The translations under genes and the position numbers were made by a program. A DNA stretch of 64,000 nt from Polyangiaceae bacterium (GTDB lineage Bacteria; Myxococcota_A; Polyangia; Polyangiales; Polyangiaceae). The notes beneath the pieces were generated by a model, which was given only the letters and a program-made list of their open reading frames with translations, did no database searches and was not told the origin of the DNA. Below are positions 29,642 to 38,543 of the stretch, piece by piece; position 1 is the stretch's first letter; every line of letters begins with the position of its first letter. Where the stretch lies: the NCBI GenBank assembly GCA_020633205.1, contig JACKEB010000011.1:682001-746000 (forward strand), given 5' to 3'.

Positions 29642-29902
29642 GCGCTGGCTTCGGCGGCGCAGCGCGTCCAATGCCCCTGCAGCTCGGCGACAGAGAGTCG
29701 CTTCTAAGGTCCGATGTACTGCGTGGCGCTGTAGGTGTGGGTCGTCCGGGGCAGCCGTTCTACGCATGCCGACCTAGGTCCTTCATTCGGTCTCGAGCGA
29801 TTGTTTTGCGTGTGGTTTTTAACGGCGCAGATCGCCTCGGCGTGTGCCGTATTACTCATACGTGCTCAGGTTCGGGCACCTGGAACATGGTAGGTTTGTG
29901 GG
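29642..29902 (+). other. Intergenic region before the papain-like protease gene
   Basis: These 261 bases hold no supported gene. Near 29800-29850 there is a T-rich patch (GTGTGGTTTTTAACGG) with GTGTGCCGTATTACTCAT downstream, a possible AT-rich promoter zone for the protease gene at 29903. Confidence 0.3.
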
Positions 29903-31564
29903 ATGACCAGACGACTGCGGTTGCGCACTGAGCAAAGCCTCCTGATTCGCCACTCTGTCAGGGGCGCCTCCGGGCTCATGACAGGGGCCTGCCTCAGCCT
30001 GTTCTTGGTCAGCGCCTGCACGATCCAGTCAGGGCGGAGCAGTCGGCAGTCTCCGCAGCCGCCGCCTGGCCAGTACGCAGTGCCAGCCCAGGCGCCACCT
30101 CCCGCTGCGCCCCCACCGGTTCGGGCGCAAGCGCCTGCTGCGCCGCTGGGGTTCACCCTCCCCATTCCGCCGAACATCGCCGAGCTGCCGCTGCCTCAAG
30201 GATGGACCATGGTCAACGGCATCCCAATGCCCGTGGTTCCCGGGCTGACGCCAGGCCAGCCAGCTCCTCAGCCCGGTCAGCCGTCATCGACTCAGGCGCT
30301 CTCCTCTTGCGGCTCGGTCAACGTCAGCGGCTCTCCCATCTTGCTCGACTGCGTCAGTCCACAGTACGGCTTCGTACCCACAGCCTCCAAGCCGCTAGTC
30401 AACCGCAAGCGCTTTGACGCCGGCTCGAACTACGTCGGGGCTGAGCCGCTGCCGACCAGTGTCGATCATCGTTCCGCGGGGAAAGAAGGCCCGGTGCGTG
30501 ATCAAGGCCCCGTGGGCGCGTGCACCGCGTTCAGCCTGGCCGCATCGGTGGACCACGCCATCGCTCAGTCGGGCGGTACGCCAGGCAACGTTTCGGTCAT
30601 GCAGATCTGGGGCCGCTACCATTACCCGTCGATGCAGTCCGCTGCCGACGCGAACCGCAACCAACCGCTCAGCATTGAGTCGAACTGGAACTACAGCGCC
30701 AAGACGGCGTGCTCCTGGTACACCGGCGGCTACTGCGACTGCGGGTCGATCACGGGTACCTCGTGCAACCAACCCGTGGACAGCGCGAAGCTTTCCAGTA
30801 TGGATAAAGCCGCGAACGTCAAGATCACGAACATCACGGAGATCAACGTGATGGACCCCGCGGAGATCAAGGGCGCCCTGGCAAAGGGCCAGAACGTGTG
30901 GTTCGCGATGTACGTCGACAGTCGTTTCCAAGACGTGCGCGGAAAGAACGCGGTGATCCCCGACGGTGACTTCAGAGCGAGCCGCTCCGGTCACGCGATG
31001 GTGATCGCTGGCTACAAAACCCAAGGCAACGGCACCTACTACCTGCTGCACAACTCCTGGGGCACGCGCTGGGGCGACGGCGGCTACGCTTGGATCCTGG
31101 AAAAGACGCTGCTCACGAACATGAAGTACGGCTATCTGGTCGATGTCTCGACCAGCAACCCGTCGACTCCGGACAAGCCGAATCAACCGGGTGAGCCCAC
31201 GCCTCCCGCGCAGAACCCAGGCCAGTGCCCAGCTGGCACCGTGCCCGACAGCGGTGTCCCGCTATGCCTCCCGCCGTGCCCCGACGGCAGTCCGCGGCAC
31301 TTCAACACCTGTCCTTCGCCTCAAGCAAACACCGGCTGTGGCCCTGGCGAGGTGAACATCTTCGGGTTCTGCGTGACCTCGCCGGTTGCTGGCGTCGGCT
31401 CCGACTCAGCGACGGGTGTGCACTACACCTGCGGAGCGGGCGGCTGCACCTACGCGGTTCCGTACGGAGTTGGCGGCTGCCGCTCCGCGCTGTGCACCCG
31501 CTCGTGTCCCTCCCCGAAGTACGTGCTCACCGCGGGTACCGTCGGGTTGGGCTGCTCTGAGTGA
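29903..31564 (+). CDS. Papain-like (C1A) cysteine protease lipoprotein
   Basis: A 553-residue exported protein. The leader (LSLFLVSAC lipobox around residue 39) is followed by a Pro/Ala-rich linker and a C1A peptidase domain at about 175-400. The catalytic set is visible: oxyanion Gln and nucleophile Cys207 in RDQGPVGACTAF, His364 in RSGHAMVIAGY and Asn384 in LHNSWGTRWGDGGYAW. The family's usual GSCWAF appears here as GACTAF. After the domain there is a 120-residue Cys-rich tail with several short disulphide-type modules. No long inhibitory propeptide is obvious. A role in extracellular or surface proteolysis fits a predatory or scavenging bacterium. Confidence 0.92.
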   Translation: MTRRLRLRTEQSLLIRHSVRGASGLMTGACLSLFLVSACTIQSGRSSRQSPQPPPGQYAVPAQAPPPAAPPPVRAQAPAAPLGFTLPIPPNIAELPLPQGWTMVNGIPMPVVPGLTPGQPAPQPGQPSSTQALSSCGSVNVSGSPILLDCVSPQYGFVPTASKPLVNRKRFDAGSNYVGAEPLPTSVDHRSAGKEGPVRDQGPVGACTAFSLAASVDHAIAQSGGTPGNVSVMQIWGRYHYPSMQSAADANRNQPLSIESNWNYSAKTACSWYTGGYCDCGSITGTSCNQPVDSAKLSSMDKAANVKITNITEINVMDPAEIKGALAKGQNVWFAMYVDSRFQDVRGKNAVIPDGDFRASRSGHAMVIAGYKTQGNGTYYLLHNSWGTRWGDGGYAWILEKTLLTNMKYGYLVDVSTSNPSTPDKPNQPGEPTPPAQNPGQCPAGTVPDSGVPLCLPPCPDGSPRHFNTCPSPQANTGCGPGEVNIFGFCVTSPVAGVGSDSATGVHYTCGAGGCTYAVPYGVGGCRSALCTRSCPSPKYVLTAGTVGLGCSE

Positions 31565-31879
31565 CCTGCTGTCCCGAGCCGCAGTAGTCCCGAGCCGCAG
31601 TAGTCCCGAGCCGCAGTAGTTTCTGAGTACCTGCGGTTCTACGGCCCGTCATTCTCGAGACAGCGTCCTTTTGGAGTCTGCCTGCAGCGCCGGACTGGAA
31701 CGTCACTACGAAACCCAGCGCATCGCGCACGGGTCGCGTACTCGAGTGTCACGGCGCTTGTCAGAGGGCGACAAATCCGGTCCGCCCGCGTTGGTCCAGT
31801 TACCTAGGTTTCGGCTTTGTGTCAGAGTGACCGCCGTTCGGGGCTCGAGGATTCTGCCTCGCCGTGAACGGAGGTAGGC
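31565..31879. other. Gene-free stretch containing a 16-bp tandem repeat
   Basis: There is no credible gene in these 315 bases. Immediately after the protease stop is a tandem repeat (31572-31619, listed separately). A GGAGG ribosome-binding sequence at 31870-31874 precedes the ATG at 31880. The rest shows no clear structure. Confidence 0.5.
31572..31619. repeat. Three perfect copies of a 16-bp tandem repeat
   Basis: TCCCGAGCCGCAGTAG occurs three times in direct succession, starting 8 bp after the protease stop codon. Copies are identical, suggesting recent slippage or a maintained function. The period is not a multiple of three. Confidence 0.9.
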
Positions 31880-32950
31880 ATGAGGGACTTCCGGTGGCTA
31901 GCGCTGGCGCCGCTGTTGTGCGCCATGGGCTGTGGTGGTGGCGGGGAAGAAGCGCCTGGTTTGGTGGCACAAACCGGCGGTGTTGGAGGCGCGGCGAGCG
32001 CTGGTAGCGGCGGCGCTGGAGCCGCGGCGGGTGCGGCGACTGGGGGCACCGGAAACAGCGCTCAGGGTGGCGGCGCTCAAGGGGGAGCGGGGCAAGGCGG
32101 ATCCGCCCAGGGTGGTAACGCGGGGAGCAGCGCCGGCGGTAGCGAGCAAGGTGGCAATCCAGGCATCGGTGGCAGTGGCGGCACCCCGGCTCCACCTTTC
32201 CCCGCGGTAACAGATTTCGCTGCGAAGGGCTCCTTCGCGACTACCAGCAACGGAGAGGGACCGAGCTGCACGATCTTCCGTCCAGAAGTTCTGGGCGAAG
32301 AGGGGCGAAAGCACCCGATCATCCTCTGGGGCAACGGCACCACAGCAGCCCCGCCGATCTACGCCGGTGTGCTCACCCACTGGGCCTCACATGGCTTCGT
32401 AGTTGCTGCGGCAAACACCTCGAACGCGGGCACCGGCAAGGAAATGCTGGCATGCCTGGACTACCTGACGGACGAAGACGCGAAGAGCGGCAGCGTATAC
32501 GAGGATAAGCTCGACCTCGCGCGAGTTGGTACCAGTGGCCACTCTCAGGGCGGTGGAGGCAGCATCATGGCCGGCGCCGATTCGCGTATCAGCGTTACGG
32601 CTCCCCTGGAGCCGTACGTCACCGGTTTGGGCCACGACCCCGCCTCGCAGAAGAATCAGCACGGTCCGATGTTCCTGATGAGCGGTGGCAACGACGTGAT
32701 CGCTCCGCGCCCGATTCAGCAGCAGCCCGTCTTCGACAACACCAATGCGGACGTGTTCTGGGGCACGCTGAAAAACGCAGACCACCTGATCGCTGCCGTC
32801 GGAGACATCAGCGACTTTCGTGGTCCCGCGACCGCCTGGCTACGTCTGCATTTGATGGACGACGAGAGTGCCCGCCCGATCTTCTACGGTAGCGGCTGCT
32901 CGCTGTGTCTCAGCCCCGGCTGGACGATCGAAAAGAAGGGCATCCAGTAG
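31880..32950 (+). CDS. PETase/dienelactone-hydrolase-like alpha/beta-hydrolase lipoprotein
   Basis: A 356-residue lipoprotein: lipobox AMGCGGGG, a Gly/Ser-rich linker to about residue 105, then an alpha/beta-hydrolase of the PETase-type cutinase/chlorophyllase-like group. The catalytic triad reads as Ser222 in TSGHSQGGGGSIMAG, Asp272 in SGGNDVIAP and His302 in LKNADHLIA. The GHSQGGGGS elbow with four Gly after Gln closely parallels the GxSMGGGGS elbow of PETase-like polyester hydrolases. A C-terminal Cys pair (SGCSLCLSPGW) may form a disulphide. It is likely a surface-tethered esterase; the substrate is not determined. Confidence 0.85.
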   Translation: MRDFRWLALAPLLCAMGCGGGGEEAPGLVAQTGGVGGAASAGSGGAGAAAGAATGGTGNSAQGGGAQGGAGQGGSAQGGNAGSSAGGSEQGGNPGIGGSGGTPAPPFPAVTDFAAKGSFATTSNGEGPSCTIFRPEVLGEEGRKHPIILWGNGTTAAPPIYAGVLTHWASHGFVVAAANTSNAGTGKEMLACLDYLTDEDAKSGSVYEDKLDLARVGTSGHSQGGGGSIMAGADSRISVTAPLEPYVTGLGHDPASQKNQHGPMFLMSGGNDVIAPRPIQQQPVFDNTNADVFWGTLKNADHLIAAVGDISDFRGPATAWLRLHLMDDESARPIFYGSGCSLCLSPGWTIEKKGIQ

Positions 32951-32954
32951 GCGC

Positions 32955-33365
32955 TCACTTGCGTCGGCGGCGCGCCGCGACTCCAGCGACGCAGAGCCCG
33001 AGAGCCAACCATGCGAGCGAGGAGCCACTGGTATCACTGGTGGTGGCGCAGGCGCCGCAGCCTGACGGCTTGGGCTCCGCGGGCGGGGCGCTCGCCTCGT
33101 CTTTGCACCACACCTCGCGCCACACGGAAGCGCCGCCAGCCTGGCAGCTTTTGTGTAAGCCGTCCTTGCTCAGCGCTTCGCATTTGTGCGGTTCCGCGTG
33201 GTAAGTGTCGCACTGCTGGCAGTTCGTCAGGCCCTTGGCCTTCTCACTCTCGACGCTGCAGTCCGGTTCGGGCTCGACGGGAGCGAGATCCGCCCAGGCC
33301 AACGAGGACGTGCTGAGCGCGATGCCAAACACCAAGCTTGCGGTTGCGGTACGAAGCGCAGACAT
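32955..33365 (-). CDS. Small exported Cys-rich protein with MYXO-CTERM-like tail
   Basis: From MSALRTATASLVFGIAL the product is 136 residues. A Sec signal (cleavage after SSLAWA) precedes a short Cys-rich mature part (TNCQQCDTYHAEPHKCEAL, CQAGGASVW, EVWCKDE). The end has SGCGACATT, one hydrophobic helix and RRRRK, a variant of the MYXO-CTERM sorting tail. It is convergent with the PETase-like gene, the stops being 5 bp apart. Function unknown. Confidence 0.8.
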   Translation of the reverse strand: MSALRTATASLVFGIALSTSSLAWADLAPVEPEPDCSVESEKAKGLTNCQQCDTYHAEPHKCEALSKDGLHKSCQAGGASVWREVWCKDEASAPPAEPKPSGCGACATTSDTSGSSLAWLALGLCVAGVAARRRRK

Positions 33366-33450
33366 GCTCCTCAGCATACGGCATCCTACGTTCATCGAAT
33401 CACGGATCTGCTCTCCCCCCAAGAACCGGAGGGTCCAGCTCCAAAAGGAT

Positions 33451-33632
33451 CACCGCCAAGGGCGCCAAAAGCGCCAAGAATTTCTAGCAGCGGGCTCTGG
33501 TGACCGGACGCTGGGCGCCGCAGGTTGGGAGCCGCGGATGCCGCAGAGCACGAAGGTGCTTGATACTCTGCCGCCCGGTGCCTTGGGTCACGAGCCCGAA
33601 CCCTCGGCGTCCTTGGCGTCCTTGGCGGTTCC
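33451..33632. repeat. Long imperfect inverted-repeat element (REP/MITE-like) downstream of xdhB
   Basis: The left arm ACCGCCAAGGGCGCCAAAA (33452-33470) is mirrored by CGTCCTTGGCGTCCTTGGCGG (33608-33628). A second nested pair, GGGCTCTGGTGACC (about 33491) and GGTCACGAGCCC (about 33587), lies inside. The centre has AGCACGAAGGTGCT. Together they could fold into a stem of roughly 180 nt. It lies immediately after the xdhB stop and before the small Cys-rich gene on the same strand. A related single arm (CTTGGCGTCCTTTGGGGGTTC) occurs at 17493-17514. Confidence 0.65.
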
Positions 33633-33635
33633 CCC

Positions 33636-36005
33636 CTACTCAGCGCTCCGTAGCGCTGGCGACGCTACGCCGTTGCCCAGCCCAGAAGCTGCGTGACCCT
33701 CGCCGCGCTGCACGGCGTCCATCGCCCAAAACACTGCCTCCGCAGTCGCTGGGCTGGCGAGGGACACCCCGGATCGACATTGCTCCACAGTTGCGAAACT
33801 TGACACCGCCTGACGCAACGCCTCTCGGGCGCTGATGGCCAGCATGAACGGAGGCTCGCCCACCGCCTTCGAGCCGTAGATCACTCCAGGCTCTTCAGCG
33901 CGTTCCAAGAGCTCGACGTGGAACTCATCTGGGCACTCTCCGAGGCTCGGCAGCTTGTAGGTGGACGCGTTGACGGTGCCGAGCTTGCCGTCAGGAGCCC
34001 ACCACAGCTCCTCCTGGGTTAGCCAACCAAGGCCTTGGATGAAACCACCCTCCACCTGGCCGCGATCGACCAGAGGGGAGATCGAGCTGCCGACATCATG
34101 GAGAATATCCGTGCGTAAAATGCGATACATGCCGGTGAAGCCGTCTACTTCGACCTCCGTCACGGCGGCGCCATAGGCGAAGTAGTGGAACGGCTTGCCT
34201 CGCCCTTTGATGCGGTCGTAGTGAATCTCAGGGGTACGGTAGAAGCCGGTGGAGGACAGCTGGATGCGGTCCTGGTAGGCGCGCTCCACCGCCTCCGCGA
34301 AGCCGATCCGGCGCTCCTCCGCGGATGCGCCGCGCGCATGGATGGCGCCTTCGGTGATCAGCAAATCACCCGGGTCGTGACCCAAGAGCCGCCCCGCGAC
34401 CTCGAGCACTCGCTCCCGCAACGTGCGGCACGCGTCGGCGACGGCTGCGCCGTTCAAGTCCGTTCCGCTCGAGGCTGCGGTGGCCGAGGTGTTTGGCACC
34501 TTGTCGGTACGCGTGGGCATGATGCGCACGCTCTCAAGGGGGATCCCCAGGGTGTGAGCCGCGACCTGCCGCATCTTCGTGTGCAGGCCCTGGCCCATTT
34601 CAGTGCCGCCGTGGTTCACCTGGACGCTGCCATCCCGGTAGATGAGTACCAGTGCGCCGCCCTGGTTGTAGTACTTGGCGGTGAACGAGATGCCGAACTT
34701 GACCGGCGTAACAGCTAGACCGCGTTTCCGTGTGGAGCTACTGGCGTTGAAGGCGTTCGCTTCTTCCCAGCGCTGTTCGAAGGCGCTGGTTTCCAGCAGG
34801 CGGTCCCAAATCCGCTGAATGCGACCCGCGTCTTTCACGGGCTGGCCGTAGTGAGTCGTGTCCCCGTCGCGGTAGAAGTTCCGCTCGCGCACGACGTGAG
34901 GCGGCAAGTCGAGCTTGCGCGCGACGGCGTCCAGCGCGTCTTCGATCATCACCATGCCCTGGGGACCGCCAAAGCCTCGGAACGCGGTGTGCGAAGTCGT
35001 GTGCGTCTTCGCCACGCGGCCCACCACGCGCAAGTTTGGGATGTTGTAGGCGTTGTCGCAGTGGAAGAGCGCGCGCCCCAGCACCGGCGCCGACAGGTCC
35101 AGGCTGTACCCGCCGTCGCTGGTCAGCTGCAGATCAAACGCCTGAATTTTCCCCTGATTGTCAAAGCCGATGCGGTAGCGCCCAAGAAACGGATGGCGCT
35201 TACCTGTCAGGATCATGTCCCGCGCACGGTCCAGGCGCGCGCGTACGGGGCGACCCGTGAGTCGCGCGCCGAGGGCGGCTACTGCCGCAAAGACGTTGGC
35301 TTGGACCTCTTTGCCCCCAAAGGCACCGCCCATGCGCAGGCTCTGCACGACGACGCGGTTCTTCTCCACGCCCAGCACCCGCGCGACGATCTCCTGTGTT
35401 TCCGTAGGGTGTTGAGTCGACGACTGCACCAACACCGACTCCGCCTCGTCGAGGTAGGCGAGGGCGCACTGCGTCTCCAGGTAGAAGTGCTCTTGCCCAC
35501 CGACGAAGAACTTTCCCTCGAGCGTCTGGTGCTTCGCGAACGCCGCCTCGACGTCACCGCGTTCGATGCGCTCTGCTTCCGTTAGGTAGCTGTTCGCTGC
35601 CTCCGCGGCCTCGATGCCGATGATCGCTGGTAGCGGTTCATACTCGACAGCGACCTGCGCCGCGCCTTGGATGGCCGCCTCGTTACTCTCGGCCAGGACC
35701 CAAGCCACTGGCTGGCCGTGAAACTCTACTTCCTCAGGGAAAAGTGGTTCGTCGCGGCGTGCGGCGCCGGTGTTGTTCTCTCCCAGCACGTCCGACTGCC
35801 CGAGCACCTTGACCACGCCGGGGTAGCTCCAGGCCTTGCTCGTGTCGATGCTCAGGACCTTGGCGTGAGCGTGAGGCGACATCACCGGCCAAGCGTGAAG
35901 CAGCCCGGGAAAGCGCGAACACAGGTCGTCGGTGTAGAGCGCGCTGCCGGTGACGTGTCCAAGCGCGCTCTCGTGGGAGACGGATTTGCCTACGCTGCTC
36001 ATCAT
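33636..36005 (-). CDS. xdhB: Xanthine dehydrogenase, molybdenum-binding subunit
   Basis: A 789-residue large subunit of the two-subunit bacterial xanthine dehydrogenase, which oxidises hypoxanthine and xanthine to uric acid. It carries the aldehyde-oxidase a/b hammerhead (ALGHVTGSALYTDDLC), the molybdopterin motif MGGAFGGKE and the late GSKAVGEPPFMLA containing the catalytic Glu. The start is the first ATG of an ATGATG overlapping the upstream stop by 4 bp, which supports cotranslation with the FAD/Fe-S subunit. Length agrees with XdhB subunits (about 780). Confidence 0.95.
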   Translation of the reverse strand: MMSSVGKSVSHESALGHVTGSALYTDDLCSRFPGLLHAWPVMSPHAHAKVLSIDTSKAWSYPGVVKVLGQSDVLGENNTGAARRDEPLFPEEVEFHGQPVAWVLAESNEAAIQGAAQVAVEYEPLPAIIGIEAAEAANSYLTEAERIERGDVEAAFAKHQTLEGKFFVGGQEHFYLETQCALAYLDEAESVLVQSSTQHPTETQEIVARVLGVEKNRVVVQSLRMGGAFGGKEVQANVFAAVAALGARLTGRPVRARLDRARDMILTGKRHPFLGRYRIGFDNQGKIQAFDLQLTSDGGYSLDLSAPVLGRALFHCDNAYNIPNLRVVGRVAKTHTTSHTAFRGFGGPQGMVMIEDALDAVARKLDLPPHVVRERNFYRDGDTTHYGQPVKDAGRIQRIWDRLLETSAFEQRWEEANAFNASSSTRKRGLAVTPVKFGISFTAKYYNQGGALVLIYRDGSVQVNHGGTEMGQGLHTKMRQVAAHTLGIPLESVRIMPTRTDKVPNTSATAASSGTDLNGAAVADACRTLRERVLEVAGRLLGHDPGDLLITEGAIHARGASAEERRIGFAEAVERAYQDRIQLSSTGFYRTPEIHYDRIKGRGKPFHYFAYGAAVTEVEVDGFTGMYRILRTDILHDVGSSISPLVDRGQVEGGFIQGLGWLTQEELWWAPDGKLGTVNASTYKLPSLGECPDEFHVELLERAEEPGVIYGSKAVGEPPFMLAISAREALRQAVSSFATVEQCRSGVSLASPATAEAVFWAMDAVQRGEGHAASGLGNGVASPALRSAE

Positions 36006-37465
36006 CCGACCTTTCTGGAGCTGGATTGCGCGGGGGAGTCCGGCGCGCTGTCGAACCAAAACTTCTCAAGCAGCTTGCCCACCATGGCCTGGCGATAACC
36101 CGCGCTGCCGCGCTGGTCGCTCATGGGAGTGAACGCTGTTTCGAGCGCTGGCAACGCCAGGCTCAAGGCGGGTCGACCCCAACGTTGGCCGATGAGTGCC
36201 TGCTCTGCTGCGGTTGCACGGATCGGTGTCGCTGCAACCCCACCGTACGCGAGCCTGGCGCTCTCGATCACACCCAGCTTGGTGCGCAGGGCGAAGCCCG
36301 CCGCCACCGTCGAGATGTCATCCAGCTCGCGCTTGGACACCTTGTAGAAGCGGGCGACGTCGGGCTGCGGAAGGGGGATCCGCACGGATGTGATCAACTC
36401 GGCTTCTTCACGCAGCGTCTTGCGGTAGCCGGTGAAGAAATCGCACAGGGGTACCCAACGGGTGCCCGCCTTGCCGGCCAAGCAGAGCTCTGCGTCGAGC
36501 GCTAGCAGCGCCGGTGGTGAGTCTCCGATGGGAGACGCGGTGCCCAGGTTGCCGCCCAGCGTCGCTCGCGCGCGAATCAACCGGGAGGAGAACAACGGGA
36601 GCAACTCGCCGAGCAGCGGTACCTCTTCCGAGAGTTCCGCTTCGATGCGTCCCAAGCTGACGCCAGCACCGATCTCCAGGTAGGCCTCACTGCGCTCGAT
36701 CCGTTGCAGCTCTTCGATGCCTTCCAGGAGCAACATGCGGTCGAGCCGGCGGTGGCGCTGGTTCAGTTCCACGACGATATCTGTGCCGCCTGACACGAGG
36801 TAGGCATCGGGGTGTTCCGCGAGGTAATCGAGCGCCTCGCTGAGCTCGGTTGGGCGGAACAAGAAGCGTGCGAGGTCGTCGCTCTCGTGTGCCAGCTCGA
36901 GCTTTTCTACCGGTGGTGGCGGCGACTCGAGGCGCTGCGCGAATTCGTCCCCGCTCCCTGGCTGCAGCACGGGTAGGCTGCGTCCTGCGTCGACGATCGG
37001 GCGGTAGCCTGTGCAACGGCAGAGGTTTCCGCCGACGCTCTCCTTGTCAAAACCTGTAGCCGAGCGATCCTTGCGGTAATACTCGGCAAATAGGCTGACG
37101 ACGAAGCCGGGCGTGCAGTAGCCGCACTGGGAGCCCGCCTTCTCGATCATCGCCTTTTGGACCTCGTGGGGCTCGCGATCCAGAGACGCCGCAGTGCCTG
37201 GTGCCCTCACCCCCTCCACTGTGATCACCTCACGACCGGCGACGGCACCGAGCAGCAACAAGCAGCTGTTGACCGGCACGTAGCGTGAACCCCCGCCGTC
37301 CTTCTCGAGCAAGGCGACGGCGCAAGCGCCGCACTCGCCCTCTGCACAGCCCTCCTTCGTTCCGGTGCGCCCCTGATCGCGCAGCCAGTTGAGCAACGTG
37401 GTGTTGGGATCGACGTCGCGTGCGACGACTTGCTGCCCGTTCAACGTGAAATGGATCGTGTGCAT
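36002..37465 (-). CDS. xdhA: Xanthine dehydrogenase, [2Fe-2S]/FAD subunit
   Basis: From MHTIHFTLNGQQVV the product is 487 residues. The first [2Fe-2S] cluster is in KEGCAEGECGACAVALL, the second in GSQCGYCTPGFVVSLF and NLCRCTGYRPIV. The FAD domain follows at about 190-360 (LVSGGTDIVVELN, GGNLGTASPIGDSPPALLAL), then the CO dehydrogenase flavoprotein C-terminal domain. This small subunit passes electrons from the Mo centre to NAD+. The in-frame upstream extension to 37516 is probably untranslated, since family members begin at the beta strand encoded here. Confidence 0.95.
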   Translation of the reverse strand: MHTIHFTLNGQQVVARDVDPNTTLLNWLRDQGRTGTKEGCAEGECGACAVALLEKDGGGSRYVPVNSCLLLLGAVAGREVITVEGVRAPGTAASLDREPHEVQKAMIEKAGSQCGYCTPGFVVSLFAEYYRKDRSATGFDKESVGGNLCRCTGYRPIVDAGRSLPVLQPGSGDEFAQRLESPPPPVEKLELAHESDDLARFLFRPTELSEALDYLAEHPDAYLVSGGTDIVVELNQRHRRLDRMLLLEGIEELQRIERSEAYLEIGAGVSLGRIEAELSEEVPLLGELLPLFSSRLIRARATLGGNLGTASPIGDSPPALLALDAELCLAGKAGTRWVPLCDFFTGYRKTLREEAELITSVRIPLPQPDVARFYKVSKRELDDISTVAAGFALRTKLGVIESARLAYGGVAATPIRATAAEQALIGQRWGRPALSLALPALETAFTPMSDQRGSAGYRQAMVGKLLEKFWFDSAPDSPAQSSSRKVG

Positions 37466-37608
37466 GGATTCGAATCTCTGGGGGCCACCGGCTCCGTCGC
37501 GCTCCACCGCAGCCAAGCAGTGAGGCCACGATCATCGCCGACGGGGCGTAGCAGAACTGTACCTTCTATTCGCCAGCTGTGAGGCGGGCAAGGGCGACGA
37601 GAGGCGCG

Positions 37609-38469
37609 CTATTCGCCGCGCGGGTCGGCCGCTGTGAGCGCCAGCAAGTGCTCGATTTGCGGCCGATCGAGGCGCAAATGAGCGCCAATTTCACCGCGTT
37701 TTGCGCCGCCCCCGGTTGTCACCGCGCGCAAAGCGATGAGTTCCGCCACCACGCTCACGGCGATTTCGTCCGGAGTAACGGCCCCAATGTCGAGCCCCAC
37801 CGGCGTGTAGACCCGTGACAGGTCCGGGAGTCGCTCCTTGGCCTGCAGTCGCTGAAGGATGCGCGCAATCTTGCGGCGGCTCCCGATCATCCCCAGGTAG
37901 GCGTGGGGTTGTGCTCCGAAACACGCCAACGCTTCTTCGTCCAGACGGTGATCGTGGGTGACGATCAAGAGCCAATCGCCGGCGGTCGGTCGAAGTTCGG
38001 CGACCGCTTCTTTTGGTTCCTTGAGGATACGCGTGCAGTGGGGGAAGCGAGCTTCGTCGTTGAACTCCTCCCGTGCGTCCACCACGACGGGGGCGAAGCC
38101 GACGCGCGCCGCCAAGCTAGCCGTTGCCTGCGCGACGTGACCCGCGCCGAGTAAGATCAGGCGCGGCGTACCCTCGATGGCTTCCATGAACACCTCCATT
38201 CGACCTCCGCAGCACATGCCCAGGTCGCGGATCAGATCCCACTCTCGCGTGCGAGACTCGCGCGTTTGCAGGCACTCACGCAGCTGGTCGAGCACTGCCT
38301 CTTCAATGGCTCCCCCGCCCACCGTGCCCACCCTCGAACCGTCGCGACGCAGCAGCAGACGCGCGCCGAGCACCTGAGGTGTCGAGCCGCTGGTGCGCGT
38401 CACCGTGGCAAGCGCCGCTCGGTCGCTCCGTTCGAGCAACTCGACCACTGCCTGCATCACCTCGCGCAT
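37609..38469 (-). CDS. xdhC: Xanthine dehydrogenase maturation factor XdhC
   Basis: A 286-residue XdhC/CoxI chaperone that binds sulfurated molybdenum cofactor and delivers it to the large subunit. The N-terminal XdhC domain includes TPQVLGARLLLRRDG and RVGTVGGGAIEEAV; CCGGRMEVF contains the Cys pair implicated in cofactor binding in homologues. The C-terminal half is a Rossmann domain (LILLGAGHVAQATASLAAR). It is the first gene of the xdhCAB order, 143 bp ahead of xdhA; the gap shows no terminator. Confidence 0.93.
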   Translation of the reverse strand: MREVMQAVVELLERSDRAALATVTRTSGSTPQVLGARLLLRRDGSRVGTVGGGAIEEAVLDQLRECLQTRESRTREWDLIRDLGMCCGGRMEVFMEAIEGTPRLILLGAGHVAQATASLAARVGFAPVVVDAREEFNDEARFPHCTRILKEPKEAVAELRPTAGDWLLIVTHDHRLDEEALACFGAQPHAYLGMIGSRRKIARILQRLQAKERLPDLSRVYTPVGLDIGAVTPDEIAVSVVAELIALRAVTTGGGAKRGEIGAHLRLDRPQIEHLLALTAADPRGE

Positions 38470-38543
38470 CCAGGCTTCCTTTCACGCGTCGATCATCGGC
38501 GCAAGCTCGACACGGTGGTGATTCTCCCGCGACGTCGTCAGGA

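Noticed and set aside
28495..29931. A 478-codon plus frame overlapping the SDR gene
   Set aside because: The SDR frame carries all catalytic motifs; the other frame is a shifted reading with no recognisable domain.
33205..33696. A 163-codon plus frame across the inverted-repeat element
   Set aside because: It runs antisense to the MYXO-CTERM-like gene and through non-coding repeats; no features support translation.
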